Positions 1 through 8,144 are shown, counted from the first letter of the stretch. The stretch: 32,244 nucleotides of DNA from an uncultured Spirochaetota bacterium (GCA_903821875.1 CAIJMU010000024.1:1-32244); one strand, 5' to 3'. The notes: generated by a model from the letters alone, not told the origin. Numbers and translations are program-made.

Positions 1-629
1 GTGTAGACTTCCTGCGCGGTCTTCGCCGCCACCAAGGCGGCGCGGAGCTGGTTGTTCTTCAGCTTCGAGCTGAAGAAGCTGAGGGTCTGCAGGTAGTACG
101 CGTGCTGGTTGTAGGCGGCGGCGATCATGAACAGCAGCCGCACCGGCACGTCGTCCAGGGACTGGAAATCGATTATGTCGGCCTGGCTCACGCCCACCGA
201 CACCACGAGGTCGGTCACCGATGACAGGCGGACGTGGGGGATGGCGATGCCTCTGCCTATGGCCGTGCTCATGAGCTCCTCGCGGCGCAGTATCTCGGCC
301 ACGAGCTCCTGGCGGCTTTTTATCTGGGGCGCGCCGGCGAGGTTCTCGGCGAGGGCTATGAGTGCGTCGCGCTTCTTGGCGTGGCTCAGGAACAGCACGC
401 GGTCGGGCGAGAGTATGTTCTGGATCTGCACGACGCTGAAAACCGATGACGAGCGGTTGGACGACAGCCTTTCGTTGACCCAACGCTCGATCTCGGTTTT
501 CTTGAAGCGCCAGACTGTCCCGATCTTGCCCGAAGGGATCTCCCCTTTCTGTGCCCAGTCGTAGACTGTTCGCTCGGAAACGCGGAGGTAGCGCGCGACT
601 TCCTCAATCGTGAGAATATCGTCATCCAT
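1..629 (-). CDS. HTH (excisionase/MerR-like) fused to PTS EIIA type-2 domain, 3' end cut by window
   Basis: The frame is open from the ATG at 629 to the window edge (209 codons seen). Residues about 5-55 are a helix-turn-helix of the excisionase type (LTIEEVARYLRVSERTVYDW, then a GKIGTVWRFKK wing). From about residue 70 the sequence is a PTS EIIA domain of the fructose/nitrogen (PtsN) type, with the phosphoacceptor histidine in AIGRGIAIPHVRL. The fusion suggests a DNA-binding regulator whose activity follows PTS phosphorylation; such HTH-EIIA proteins are known in spirochaetes. The start is supported by an AGGAG about 10 nt upstream. It is transcribed away from the TetR operon and has its own promoter at 666-694. 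The target genes and the C-terminus are not visible. Confidence 0.88.
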   Translation of the reverse strand, partial: MDDDILTIEEVARYLRVSERTVYDWAQKGEIPSGKIGTVWRFKKTEIERWVNERLSSNRSSSVFSVVQIQNILSPDRVLFLSHAKKRDALIALAENLAGAPQIKSRQELVAEILRREELMSTAIGRGIAIPHVRLSSVTDLVVSVGVSQADIIDFQSLDDVPVRLLFMIAAAYNQHAYYLQTLSFFSSKLKNNQLRAALVAAKTAQEVY

Positions 630-665
630 GCGAAGGACTCCTGCATGTTGGGGTAATTCAGGGGT

Positions 666-694
666 ATTTTCCATTGTTTTCAACGCTATGTCAA
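666..694 (-). promoter_or_regulatory. Predicted sigma-70 promoter of the HTH-EIIA gene
   Basis: On the minus strand a perfect TTGACA (complement of 689-694) is followed after 17 bp by GAAAAT (complement of 666-671). This leaves a leader of about 30 nt before the ATG at 629. The spacing matches the other promoters proposed in this window. Confidence 0.55.
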
Positions 695-798
695 GCTCGG
701 CGAAGATAGCCAGCCGGTAGGGGCTCCAGGCTATGCTTCGGGCGGGGGCTGGGGGCAGGGGGGGCGGTCGGCCGGCAGGCTTGGCGCGCAGCTTCCTA

Positions 799-1449
799 TC
801 ACCGAGGCGCTGGGCTCGGTGCGCCCAGCGAGTCGACCAACAGGGCCACATAGCGCTGCCTGATCTGCCTTTCGCGGAAATCGACGCCGAACTGGCCCAG
901 GGGTATGGTCGACAGGAACATGGGGTGAACGACGCCTGTCATCAACTGGAGGGTCCGGAGCGCAAGTTCAACCTCGTCATCGCGGCCTGTGACCGCGCGC
1001 ACGAGCTCCATGATCCTCGGCCGGCCGAGGCCAATGACCCCGAGGAGGGCCCGTTCGTAGGCATTGGGCGCATCGGGATCGCCGGGGATGTCGGAGGCGA
1101 TGATCGCCTCGATAAGGCTCGTGAAGATGCCCGGGTACTCGTGGAACTGCTCGATGTAGAAGAGGAGGAAGCCCTCGAGCCTCGAGCGCGCGTCCCCCTC
1201 GCCCTCGAGGAGGGACTGGAGCCGCGCCGTAACGGGGGAAAAAAACAGCCCGAGGGCCTCGGTGACCAGGGCATCCTTCGTGCGGAAGTAGTAGTGCACT
1301 GTGGCGACGTTGACCCCTGCGGTCGCCGCAATGGCACGCACCGAGAGCTTCCCCGCAGAGGTCTTGGAGATGCACTCGAGGGCGGCTGCCAGGATGCGCT
1401 GCCTCGTGGGATCGGCTTCGCTGGAGTAGCGGCGTTTGGGGGCGCTCAC
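799..1449 (-). CDS. TetR/AcrR-family transcriptional repressor
   Basis: 216 residues, the usual size for TetR regulators. The N-terminal HTH lies at about residues 17-62, with the recognition region around GVNVATVHYYFRTKDALV, followed by an all-helical ligand-binding/dimer domain whose ligand cannot be predicted. The start is a GTG at 1449 preceded by GAGGG. It is the last gene of a four-gene minus-strand operon (membrane protein, DUF4412-like protein, secreted protein, this regulator). The three repeated palindromic sites over the operon promoter (4148-4182) are its natural candidate operator, so autoregulation of the whole operon is inferred. The domain call is strong; the operator assignment is inference. 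Confidence 0.9.
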   Translation of the reverse strand: MSAPKRRYSSEADPTRQRILAAALECISKTSAGKLSVRAIAATAGVNVATVHYYFRTKDALVTEALGLFFSPVTARLQSLLEGEGDARSRLEGFLLFYIEQFHEYPGIFTSLIEAIIASDIPGDPDAPNAYERALLGVIGLGRPRIMELVRAVTGRDDEVELALRTLQLMTGVVHPMFLSTIPLGQFGVDFRERQIRQRYVALLVDSLGAPSPAPR

Positions 1450-1487
1450 CTGCCTGCCCTCACCCGGCCGTCCTCACCCGGCCGCCC

Positions 1488-2228
1488 TCACTTGCTCAGG
1501 CCCTCTACGGATGCGGAGAAGAGGGCCCCGACTTCGAGGGTCGAGCCGAGGGCACGGAGGCGGTCGCCGGGAAAGACCTGGCAGTAGCGGGCGAAAAGCG
1601 AGCACGAGAGCGCAGGCATGATGGCCATGGTGAGGTTCGGACCGAAGCTCAGGGAGGACAGTCCCGTGCCCCCGGCATTGCCATAATTGCCAAGGATTCC
1701 GTCGGCCAGCAGCTTGATCTCCACCATCAGGGGTCGCTCGAGGGGGAGGTAGAGTGTCGGTGCAAGCTCGACCCGGCCATAGATGCCCGCGAAGTCGCTC
1801 GTGGCGCGGAGCTCGCCGTCGAGGCTGAGAATGTCACCGAAGAGGGGGAGGGAGGACCTGACAAAGGCCCCGAGCGCGCTCTGTCCCGCATTCGCACCAG
1901 AGCCGAGGAGAGCCGAGCCCTTGAAGCCTGCAGTCAGGCCGATTGTAGCCGCATCCCCGAGGTACTCGAAGGTGCCCAGGAGCTCCGTGTCCAGGGGCGT
2001 GAACTGGAGCCCGGGGAGGCCCCAGAGCAGCTTCCGGTCAGTGACTTCGAGCTTGAGGTAGAGGGATGCGGGAAGGTCCGCTCCCACGCTCGCCCTGCCG
2101 ACGAGCCTGCCCTGGACTTCCATGGAAGCAGGCACCGAGCCCTCGGCCCCGAGGTCGTAGCCGAGATCGAAGGCGAAGACGCCGACCCCCGACACACAGG
2201 CAATTATGAAAATAACAATGCGTTTCAT
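1488..2228 (-). CDS. Secreted protein of unknown function, possibly a small outer-membrane beta-barrel
   Basis: 246 residues beginning with a clear signal peptide (MKRIVIFIIACVSGVGVFAF). The mature part alternates polar and hydrophobic residues with many Gly, Leu and Ser and contains segments such as LFGDILSLDGELRATSDF, which would suit an outer-membrane barrel; no named family is recognised. It starts 1 nt after the stop of the DUF4412-like gene and precedes the tetR gene, so it belongs to the permease operon. Export to the envelope is well supported. The barrel assignment is only an impression from residue pattern. Confidence 0.8.
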   Translation of the reverse strand: MKRIVIFIIACVSGVGVFAFDLGYDLGAEGSVPASMEVQGRLVGRASVGADLPASLYLKLEVTDRKLLWGLPGLQFTPLDTELLGTFEYLGDAATIGLTAGFKGSALLGSGANAGQSALGAFVRSSLPLFGDILSLDGELRATSDFAGIYGRVELAPTLYLPLERPLMVEIKLLADGILGNYGNAGGTGLSSLSFGPNLTMAIMPALSCSLFARYCQVFPGDRLRALGSTLEVGALFSASVEGLSK

Positions 2229-2229
2229 G

Positions 2230-2922
2230 TCATTTCTTCTTCTTGAGGGCGTCGCTCATCTTCCCGTAGCCCTCGGGTACGGCCAGCTCCGAGTCGGCAA
2301 CCTTTCCCGCTTCGATGGAGAGTATGCGCATCTCGACAGCAGTGGCACCCGAGGCGTCCTTCGCCCAGGCACCCAGGGGGAAGAGTCCCTGGGCCACCAG
2401 GGACTTGGCCATGCGCCCGAGGAGGAGCCCTTCCACCGGCGAGGTCTTCTGGAGGCTGATGAAGAAGTTGAAGCCGGGCTTGAAGTCAGCGGTCGCCCAG
2501 ATGCCTGCCTGGGCCTTGGAGGCCGGGTCGTCGAGGACCCACTCCTCCACCTTGTGCCCGAGGATGCTATCCGACTTCCCCGACTTCTTGATCTTGACAG
2601 CGACCTTGTCGATCGGCGCGGTAAGCTGGCCGAGGGGAAGGGTCATATAGTACTTGTCCTTGGGCGAGACGATGTAGAATTTCTGGGCCTTGAAATCGAT
2701 GATCGGATAGCCGCCCGTGACACCGTTGACTTCGACTCCGGTCTCGGTCTTGGGAAGGATCTTGAAGCCCTGGGCCTTCATGTAGCCTATCGCCTCGCTT
2801 TTGAGGGTAGCCGAGGCCATCGACATGGTAACAATGCCCTCGAAGCTCTGGGCCGGGAGGGCGGCCAGGGTGGCACCGAGGGCGGCGGCGACAAGGGCTG
2901 ACCTCTTAATCCTGTCTTTCAT
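2230..2922 (-). CDS. DUF4412-like secreted protein
   Basis: 230 residues with an N-terminal signal peptide (positively charged MKDRIKRS, then an Ala/Leu-rich core ending near ALPAQS). The mature sequence starts with FEGIVTMSMAS and contains a short beta-rich body with a GHKVEEWVLDD segment (residues about 125-135) and a Lys-rich C-terminus. This layout resembles the DUF4412 family of exported proteins, whose function is not established. The start at 2922 overlaps the stop of the upstream permease gene in an ATGA junction, and GGGAG lies just upstream. The family call is from memory of its pattern, so moderate confidence. Confidence 0.78.
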   Translation of the reverse strand: MKDRIKRSALVAAALGATLAALPAQSFEGIVTMSMASATLKSEAIGYMKAQGFKILPKTETGVEVNGVTGGYPIIDFKAQKFYIVSPKDKYYMTLPLGQLTAPIDKVAVKIKKSGKSDSILGHKVEEWVLDDPASKAQAGIWATADFKPGFNFFISLQKTSPVEGLLLGRMAKSLVAQGLFPLGAWAKDASGATAVEMRILSIEAGKVADSELAVPEGYGKMSDALKKKK

Positions 2923-4133
2923 GGAGTACTCCCTTCGGATTGGGTTGAGGAAGGCGCATGGTCCTCCTGCTTTGCGCCGGAGCGGCCAGCGGCGTGGCCC
3001 CCTGAGCCGCGGCCTCCGTGGCCGCGGCCACGGAAACCGCGGCCAGAAAGGCCGGCGGCAAAGGCTGCAGAAAACAGGAGGGCCAAGAGGCAGGTGATGA
3101 GGATAGAAGCAGGCAGGAAGCTGCTACTCCTTCCCAGCTCCACGGCGAGGGCAGCATTGATCCCGTAGAAGGGGGGGAAGATCCAGGGCAGCCACTGCAG
3201 CCAGACCGGGAGGAGTTCGACGGGAAAGAGGAAGCCTCCGAAGAAAAGGGGGAGTATCAAATAGGGGATGACCGGGCTCGGGTGGCCCGGCTTCGAAGCG
3301 AGACCTCCCGCCAGGCCGAGGGCGGCGGCGGCCACCAGGAGGAGGAGGAGCACCAGGGAACCAAGGAAGAACTGCGATGGGAGGGCGGCGCCGAGAATGG
3401 CCGATGCCGCCCAGGAAAGGCAGAGGTACTCGAGCCAGCCAGCGAAGGCAAAGGAAAGGACCAGGACAAGGGCTGGGGCAAGGGGAGAAGGAAAGCTCAG
3501 GCGGCCCTCCTTTACGATCGAGGAGATGGCAAAAAAGGCAAATACACCCGTCAGTACCCAGGCGAGGAAGGCCAGGATGGCTGTCAACATGTAGCCAGGA
3601 GCGGGACCGAAGCCGAGTGCGAGGGACTCAAGGTCCAGGGGCACAGGCAGGCTGTCGGCCGAGAGTCCGCCGCCTGCCTCCGCCATGGTCGATAGCGCAG
3701 CCTTGGCGATGCCTGCCACGACAAGGAGCCGTGCCAGCGGGTTGTCCGAAGCGATCTCGAGCCTGATCTTGTTGGGTAGGACGTAGGTCGGATCATCGAC
3801 CTTGATCATCATGTCCTGCGTGAGCTCAGCCGGGAAGGTAAGCAAGACCCTGGCCTTGCCGGCCTTGAATAGGGCCTCGGCTTCGGCGGATGTCGCCAGC
3901 TCTGTGACCGCAAAGGCCTTCCGGTCGATGCCAGAGACCAGCTTTTCGGAAATGTTGAGGGGACCGGCCATTGGCATGTCAAAGCCCCTGTCCTCGTTGC
4001 TGACAACCAGGGGGTACTGGTGGAGGCCATTGGCCAATAGGAGTAGCAGCGTTGAAACAAGCACAAGGGGAGCGACCAGGAGGATCGCCAGGTGTTTTTT
4101 AGTCTTTCCCACGAGCAGCGGAACGTTCTCCAT
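2919..4133 (-). CDS. ABC-2-type membrane permease-like protein with Gly/Arg-rich C-terminal tail
   Basis: 404 residues. One membrane segment near residues 12-34 is followed by an extracytoplasmic domain of about 150 residues, then about five membrane segments from residue 180 onward. This is the architecture of ABC-2 permeases of the YhgE/Pip or DrrB kind, which export lipids, drugs or polymers with a separate ATPase. No ATPase gene is in this operon. After the last membrane helix the protein ends in about 35 hydrophilic residues rich in Gly, Arg and His (GRGFRGRGHGGRGSGGH and onward), which is unusual for this family. The start at 4133 has an AGGAGG five nt upstream. It is the first gene of the operon ending in tetR. 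Confidence 0.82.
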   Translation of the reverse strand: MENVPLLVGKTKKHLAILLVAPLVLVSTLLLLLANGLHQYPLVVSNEDRGFDMPMAGPLNISEKLVSGIDRKAFAVTELATSAEAEALFKAGKARVLLTFPAELTQDMMIKVDDPTYVLPNKIRLEIASDNPLARLLVVAGIAKAALSTMAEAGGGLSADSLPVPLDLESLALGFGPAPGYMLTAILAFLAWVLTGVFAFFAISSIVKEGRLSFPSPLAPALVLVLSFAFAGWLEYLCLSWAASAILGAALPSQFFLGSLVLLLLLVAAAALGLAGGLASKPGHPSPVIPYLILPLFFGGFLFPVELLPVWLQWLPWIFPPFYGINAALAVELGRSSSFLPASILITCLLALLFSAAFAAGLSGRGFRGRGHGGRGSGGHAAGRSGAKQEDHAPSSTQSEGSTP

Positions 4134-4147
4134 CTAAGCCTCCTCTT

Positions 4148-4182
4148 GATTCAATCTACTGATTGAATCATCAGATTGAATG
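4148..4182. repeat. Three 9-bp palindromic sites at 13-bp spacing: candidate TetR operator
   Basis: GATTCAATC (4148-4156), GATTGAATC (4161-4169) and GATTGAATG (4174-4182) start exactly 13 bp apart. The first two are each near-palindromes about a central base and are also inverted relative to each other across TACT. The third overlaps the proposed -10 box (4179-4184). Position and symmetry fit a repressor binding region controlling the permease-tetR operon. Confidence 0.6.
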
Positions 4183-4207
4183 TAGGACAGGCAAGCTCCG
4201 AGGTCAA
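4179..4207 (-). promoter_or_regulatory. Predicted promoter of the permease-DUF4412-tetR operon
   Basis: Minus-strand TTGACC (complement of 4202-4207), a 17-bp spacer, and TACATT (complement of 4179-4184). The transcript would begin within the repeated operator sites and reach the ATG at 4133 after a leader of about 40 nt carrying AGGAGG (complement of 4139-4144). Confidence 0.6.
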
Positions 4208-4234
4208 GAGGCGGCGGGTGGGTGGCGGTGGGGG

Positions 4235-6121
4235 CTATACGCGGGCTGAGTAAAGGTCATCCCGGAAGCTGATGTCGCAGGAAAAGCCCGTGTCGGTGGC
4301 GAAGGTCACCCTGCCCCGGAGCTGGTCCTGGATGAGGCCCACGACAGTCATGAGGCCGAGGCCCTCGGAGGCAAGGGGATCAGAGCCCGCGGGCATCCCC
4401 GCGCCACGGTCGGAGACGCGGAGCCTGATGAGGCCGTCCGTAGCCTTGGTGAGCCGGACGTTGATGAGGCCTACCCGGCCGCCCGGATAGGCGTGGGCGT
4501 ACACATTCGCGATGAGCTCGGTGAGGATGAGTCCGCAGGGCATGGCCGAATCGATGAGGACGGTGACCTTGTCGGCTACCATGGTGATGGAAAGGGGACG
4601 GGCAGAGCGGCCATATCGCTTGGCAACGAGGTCCGCGATCTTGAAGACGCACTCGTCGAGCTTGATGAGACAGAGGTCACCGGACTCGTAGAGCATGCCC
4701 TGGACGAGGGACATCGAGGCAATCCGCAATTGGACATCGGCGACCGCTGCCTGGAGGGGCTCGTCGCCGGACGGCCCCGAATGCAGGCTGAGATAGGACG
4801 AAACCAGCCTCATGTTGCCGATGCCGCGATGGTAGAGCTCCCGGGTCAGGGCTTCCTTTTCCGCGCTCTTTTGCTCGAGGTCGAGCACGAGGGCCTCAGA
4901 GGCCTCGAAGGCCTTCGTGAACTTCCTGACCAGGGACATCGACTGGAAGAACACGAAGCCCAGGAGTCCCCAGCCCGAGAGGACGGGCGTCGACAGCGCC
5001 AGGAGGGGCTTCAAGGTATCGTTCACTCCCGTCGCGAACAGGACGAGGAAGCCGCCGAAAAACAGCGCGGAGCCGGGTACGCGTCGCATGAGGGCCCGCG
5101 AAAGCACCCAGAGCCCGAGCGATCCGGAAGCCACGAAATAAAACTGGAATAGCGAGAATGCCTGCACGAAGATCCACGCGGGGAGGAGGAGGATGGCCAG
5201 GGTAGCCCCACCCGCCCCCACGATGATCCAGTAACGGAACCAGCGGGGGGCCGCCTCCCGCATCAGGTCGGCGAGGAAGAGGCCGATGATGAGGGCGCTT
5301 CCCATGAAGGTCGAGTAGGCGATGCGCATCTGGGCGTCCCAGGAGAGGCCGGGCAGCAGTTCGAGGAGGATGGAACCGCCATAGTAGGCCTGCCGGAGGG
5401 CGAGGAGGAAACAGGCGAGGGCGAACCACAGGGATTCCCGGTCGCTGCGCCTGAGCGCAAATAGGCATAAATGGTACAATCCGGTGAAGATGAGACTGCC
5501 CATCAGGATGCAGTCGGCTATCCTGGCAAGCTCGCGCTCGGACAGGAGGTCCCGGAGCCCCCCGAGGCGGGGCGGCTCGAGGATGCCGGCGACGGGATCG
5601 TGGAGGTTGGCGATGGCGAGGGTGAGGGTGTTGGAACCGGGCCGGGGGGGGAGGGACACAAGGCCTGGCTGCTTGTCCTCGACCACATGGGAAAGGTCGG
5701 AAGACCAGGAGCCGGAAGACCAGAGTACGGCTCCGTTCCAGCTGAGTTCGCAGGCAGAGTTGACCGGTGGCAGGGCGATGGCCAGGCCACCCTCCGGCAG
5801 GCGCTTTCCGAAATCGGGCAGGATCACTTCAAGCTCGTAGACCGCCGCAGCCCTGGCCTTTCCCGTAAAAGTCGTCCAGTTCGAGGGCACCGGCAGGTGG
5901 CGGTGGGTGCCCTCCGGATCGCCGGGCCAGCTGAAACTCCAGGTTCCCGAGAGCGTCACCGGAGCCCTGCCGTCCCAGGCCCTGAGATCCAGGAACCCTT
6001 CCCGTGGCATCGGGCTTTCCGCGGCAAGGCCCAGGGTCAGGGCCGCCGACAGGACTGCCAGCACAATCCACCGGCCACTTCCTGTCCCGGGTCCACGGCT
6101 CCCCGCGTCATAGAGCATCAT
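4235..6121 (-). CDS. 7TMR-DISM sensor histidine kinase (HisKA_2/HWE-like), second of a tandem pair
   Basis: Membrane sensor kinase of about 628 residues. An N-terminal signal/anchor (residues 18-35) precedes an exported jelly-roll-like sensor domain (45-190, SGTWSFSWPGD, PVNSACELSWNG), about seven membrane helices (205-400), a short coiled coil, a HisKA_2-type dimer domain with the phosphoacceptor His near residue 431 in ELYHRGIGNM, and a C-terminal HATPase (LTELIANVYAHAYPGG, SDRGAGMP, GLGLMTV). The usual H-box Asn pair is replaced by Ile-Gly, unlike its neighbour. The ATG at 6121 overlaps the stop of the upstream kinase by one base (TGATG); a TTG one codon earlier (6124) is possible. No response regulator is adjacent; the partner is unknown. 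Confidence 0.88.
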   Translation of the reverse strand: MMLYDAGSRGPGTGSGRWIVLAVLSAALTLGLAAESPMPREGFLDLRAWDGRAPVTLSGTWSFSWPGDPEGTHRHLPVPSNWTTFTGKARAAAVYELEVILPDFGKRLPEGGLAIALPPVNSACELSWNGAVLWSSGSWSSDLSHVVEDKQPGLVSLPPRPGSNTLTLAIANLHDPVAGILEPPRLGGLRDLLSERELARIADCILMGSLIFTGLYHLCLFALRRSDRESLWFALACFLLALRQAYYGGSILLELLPGLSWDAQMRIAYSTFMGSALIIGLFLADLMREAAPRWFRYWIIVGAGGATLAILLLPAWIFVQAFSLFQFYFVASGSLGLWVLSRALMRRVPGSALFFGGFLVLFATGVNDTLKPLLALSTPVLSGWGLLGFVFFQSMSLVRKFTKAFEASEALVLDLEQKSAEKEALTRELYHRGIGNMRLVSSYLSLHSGPSGDEPLQAAVADVQLRIASMSLVQGMLYESGDLCLIKLDECVFKIADLVAKRYGRSARPLSITMVADKVTVLIDSAMPCGLILTELIANVYAHAYPGGRVGLINVRLTKATDGLIRLRVSDRGAGMPAGSDPLASEGLGLMTVVGLIQDQLRGRVTFATDTGFSCDISFRDDLYSARV

Positions 6122-7986
6122 CAAGCGCGCAGCCTCGGCCTGTTGCTGTCGTCGCGGAAGCGGACTTCGCAGGCAAAGCCCCCAATTGTGGTAAACTCTA
6201 TTTCGCCGTGGAGCTGGTCGCGCGCGAGTCCGAGCACGGTCTGGAGGCCGAGGCCCCCCGTCTTTTCCGGGTCGAAGCCCTCGGCCACGCCGACGCCCCT
6301 GTCGGCCACCCGGAGGCTGATGAGCCCCTCCTCCGATTTCCGCAGCCTGACCTGGATCTCCCCCTCACGGCTTCCCGGAAAGGCGTGGGCGTAGGCGTTA
6401 GACATGAGTTCTGCCAGGATGAGGCCGCAGGGTATGGCCGAGTCGATGAGAACAGGCATGCGTTCCGAGTCCACAGTGACCGTCAAGGGGCAGTCTTCCC
6501 GCTTGTGGTTCCGGGCGACGATGCCGGCAACTGTGCCGACAAAATCGTCGAGATGTATCCGGCTGAGATCGCCCAGCTGGTAGAGCATGCGCTGCACGAC
6601 GGCCATCGAGCTGATCCTGTTCTGGATATCCTGCACCACCTTGGGAAAGCTGCTGCCTGCGACCTTCATCGCCCGGAAATCCATGAGGGCAGCGACCACC
6701 TGCATATTGTTGTTGCTGCGATGGTAGAGCTCCCTGAGCAGGCCCTGCTTTTCCGTGTTCATGCGCTCGAGCCTCACGGCATTGGCCTCCGAACTCGCCA
6801 GCGAGGCCGTAAAGCTCCGGATGAGCGACAGGGACTGGAAGAGGATGAAGCCGAGGAAACCGACGGACACGAGGTAGGGCGTAGGCAGGGAAAGGAGCGT
6901 CTTGACGCTGTCGTGTACCGAGGTTACCAGAAGGGCGAGGTAGCCGGAAAGGAAAAACTCTGCCCCCGAAATCCCTGCGGACAGGGAACGGAGGACGATC
7001 CAGAGCCCGATGAGGCCTGTTGCTGCAAAGTAGGCCAGCAAGATGAAAGAACCATGAACAAAGAGGCTGGCAGGAAGCAGGAGGGCAGAGAGGGTGTAAC
7101 CGCCCGCTCCGATGTAGAGCCAGGGCAGGAACCATCGGGGGACAGAGGGGCGCATGAGTCCTTCGAGGAAGAGCCCGACCAGGAGGATCCCCCCGGCGCG
7201 GCTGCCATAGGCTATCCTCATCTGGAGTTCCCAGTGGATCCACGGAAGGTTGTCGAGGAGGATATAGCCGCCATAGTCGAACTGCCTGAGCGCCAGGAGG
7301 AAACAGAGGAGGGAAAACCAGATCGAGCTGCGATCCTTGGTCCGGAAGAGGTAGAGCCCGAGGTGGTAGAGACCCATGATGAGGAGGCTGCCCGCCAGGA
7401 AGCCGTCCAGCATGCGGCTGCGCTCCCGCTCGCCCACGAGGGTCTGGAGGCTGCCGAGCCTCGGCGCGGCAAGTATGCCCGCAATCGGGTCGTGGAGGTT
7501 GGCTACGCGAAGGTCGAGGTGGTTGATCCCGGGGCGCGGTGGCAGCGACACAAGACCGGGGTGCACATCCTCGACAACCTGGGAGAGGTCGGCCGATACC
7601 CTCCCCGAACGCCACAGCAGCTCTCCGTTCCAAAGGAGTTCACAGGCCGAGTTCACCGGAGGCACTGCGATGGCCAAGCCTCCGGGCAGGGCCTCTGGGG
7701 AAAAATCCGGCAGGGCGATATCGAGGTGGTAGGTCCCCGAGCCGCGCGAGGAAGCGGTGGTTCCCGTCCAGTTCCCGGGCACATGGATGTCCCGGGGAAG
7801 GCCCGCGGCATCGGCATCCCACGACAATAGCCACATTCCCGAGAGATCGACTGCAGCTCCACCCTTCCACTGGGTCAGATCGACGACACCAGGACGAAGG
7901 TCGGGAAAGCCGGCCTGGGCAAGGAGACAGAGCAGGAGCACCGGGAGGGGCCTGGGGAGGGCGGGAAGGAAGGAATGTTTTCTCAT
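6121..7986 (-). CDS. 7TMR-DISM sensor histidine kinase (HisKA_2/HWE-like), first of a tandem pair
   Basis: 621 residues, colinear with the next kinase over its whole length. It has a signal peptide (1-28), an exported sensor domain (35-180, VNSACELLWNGELLW), seven membrane helices (about 195-390), HisKA_2 with His422 in ELYHRSNNNMQV, and an HATPase (LAELMSNAYAHAFPGS, ADRGVGV, GLGLQTV). HWE/HisKA_2 kinases normally phosphorylate stand-alone or output receivers; none lies beside this pair. The shared block structure (LHDPIAGIL / LHDPVAGIL, LLALRQ) shows descent from one duplicated gene. A promoter is proposed at 8066-8093. The start at 7986 has only a weak Shine-Dalgarno (GGGA). Confidence 0.88.
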   Translation of the reverse strand: MRKHSFLPALPRPLPVLLLCLLAQAGFPDLRPGVVDLTQWKGGAAVDLSGMWLLSWDADAAGLPRDIHVPGNWTGTTASSRGSGTYHLDIALPDFSPEALPGGLAIAVPPVNSACELLWNGELLWRSGRVSADLSQVVEDVHPGLVSLPPRPGINHLDLRVANLHDPIAGILAAPRLGSLQTLVGERERSRMLDGFLAGSLLIMGLYHLGLYLFRTKDRSSIWFSLLCFLLALRQFDYGGYILLDNLPWIHWELQMRIAYGSRAGGILLVGLFLEGLMRPSVPRWFLPWLYIGAGGYTLSALLLPASLFVHGSFILLAYFAATGLIGLWIVLRSLSAGISGAEFFLSGYLALLVTSVHDSVKTLLSLPTPYLVSVGFLGFILFQSLSLIRSFTASLASSEANAVRLERMNTEKQGLLRELYHRSNNNMQVVAALMDFRAMKVAGSSFPKVVQDIQNRISSMAVVQRMLYQLGDLSRIHLDDFVGTVAGIVARNHKREDCPLTVTVDSERMPVLIDSAIPCGLILAELMSNAYAHAFPGSREGEIQVRLRKSEEGLISLRVADRGVGVAEGFDPEKTGGLGLQTVLGLARDQLHGEIEFTTIGGFACEVRFRDDSNRPRLRA

Positions 7987-8065
7987 GCTTTCTGTCCCAT
8001 GCTATAAGGCGCCCACTGCGCCTTTCCCCCAATTGGCCATGCCCTGCGATATCTTTGACGAGGTG

Positions 8066-8093
8066 ATCCTACCCCACGCTGCCATCCCGTCAA
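8066..8093 (-). promoter_or_regulatory. Predicted promoter of the tandem sensor-kinase operon
   Basis: Minus-strand TTGACG (complement of 8088-8093), a 16-bp spacer, and TAGGAT (complement of 8066-8071), leaving a leader of about 75 nt. It lies in the 158-bp gap after the hybrid kinase gene, so the two kinases are probably transcribed independently of the chemosensory operon. Confidence 0.5.
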
Positions 8094-8144
8094 GGCGTAT
8101 AACTCAAAGATGCCAGGCCACTGCCTGTTTTCGGAGATTCCAGC

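Noticed and set aside
733-1587. 284-codon plus-strand frame over tetR
   Set aside because: It has low-complexity Gly/Glu/Arg content and lies opposite a clear TetR gene.
6004-7830. 608-codon plus-strand open frame opposite the two sensor kinases
   Set aside because: It is an antisense shadow of GC-rich coding DNA: its translation is rich in Glu, Gly, Arg and His with no domain, while the minus strand encodes clear kinases.
8100-8144. Intrinsic terminator after the chemosensory operon
   Set aside because: Two short stems (5 bp each) are present on the minus strand, but neither is followed by a T run, so the evidence is too weak.
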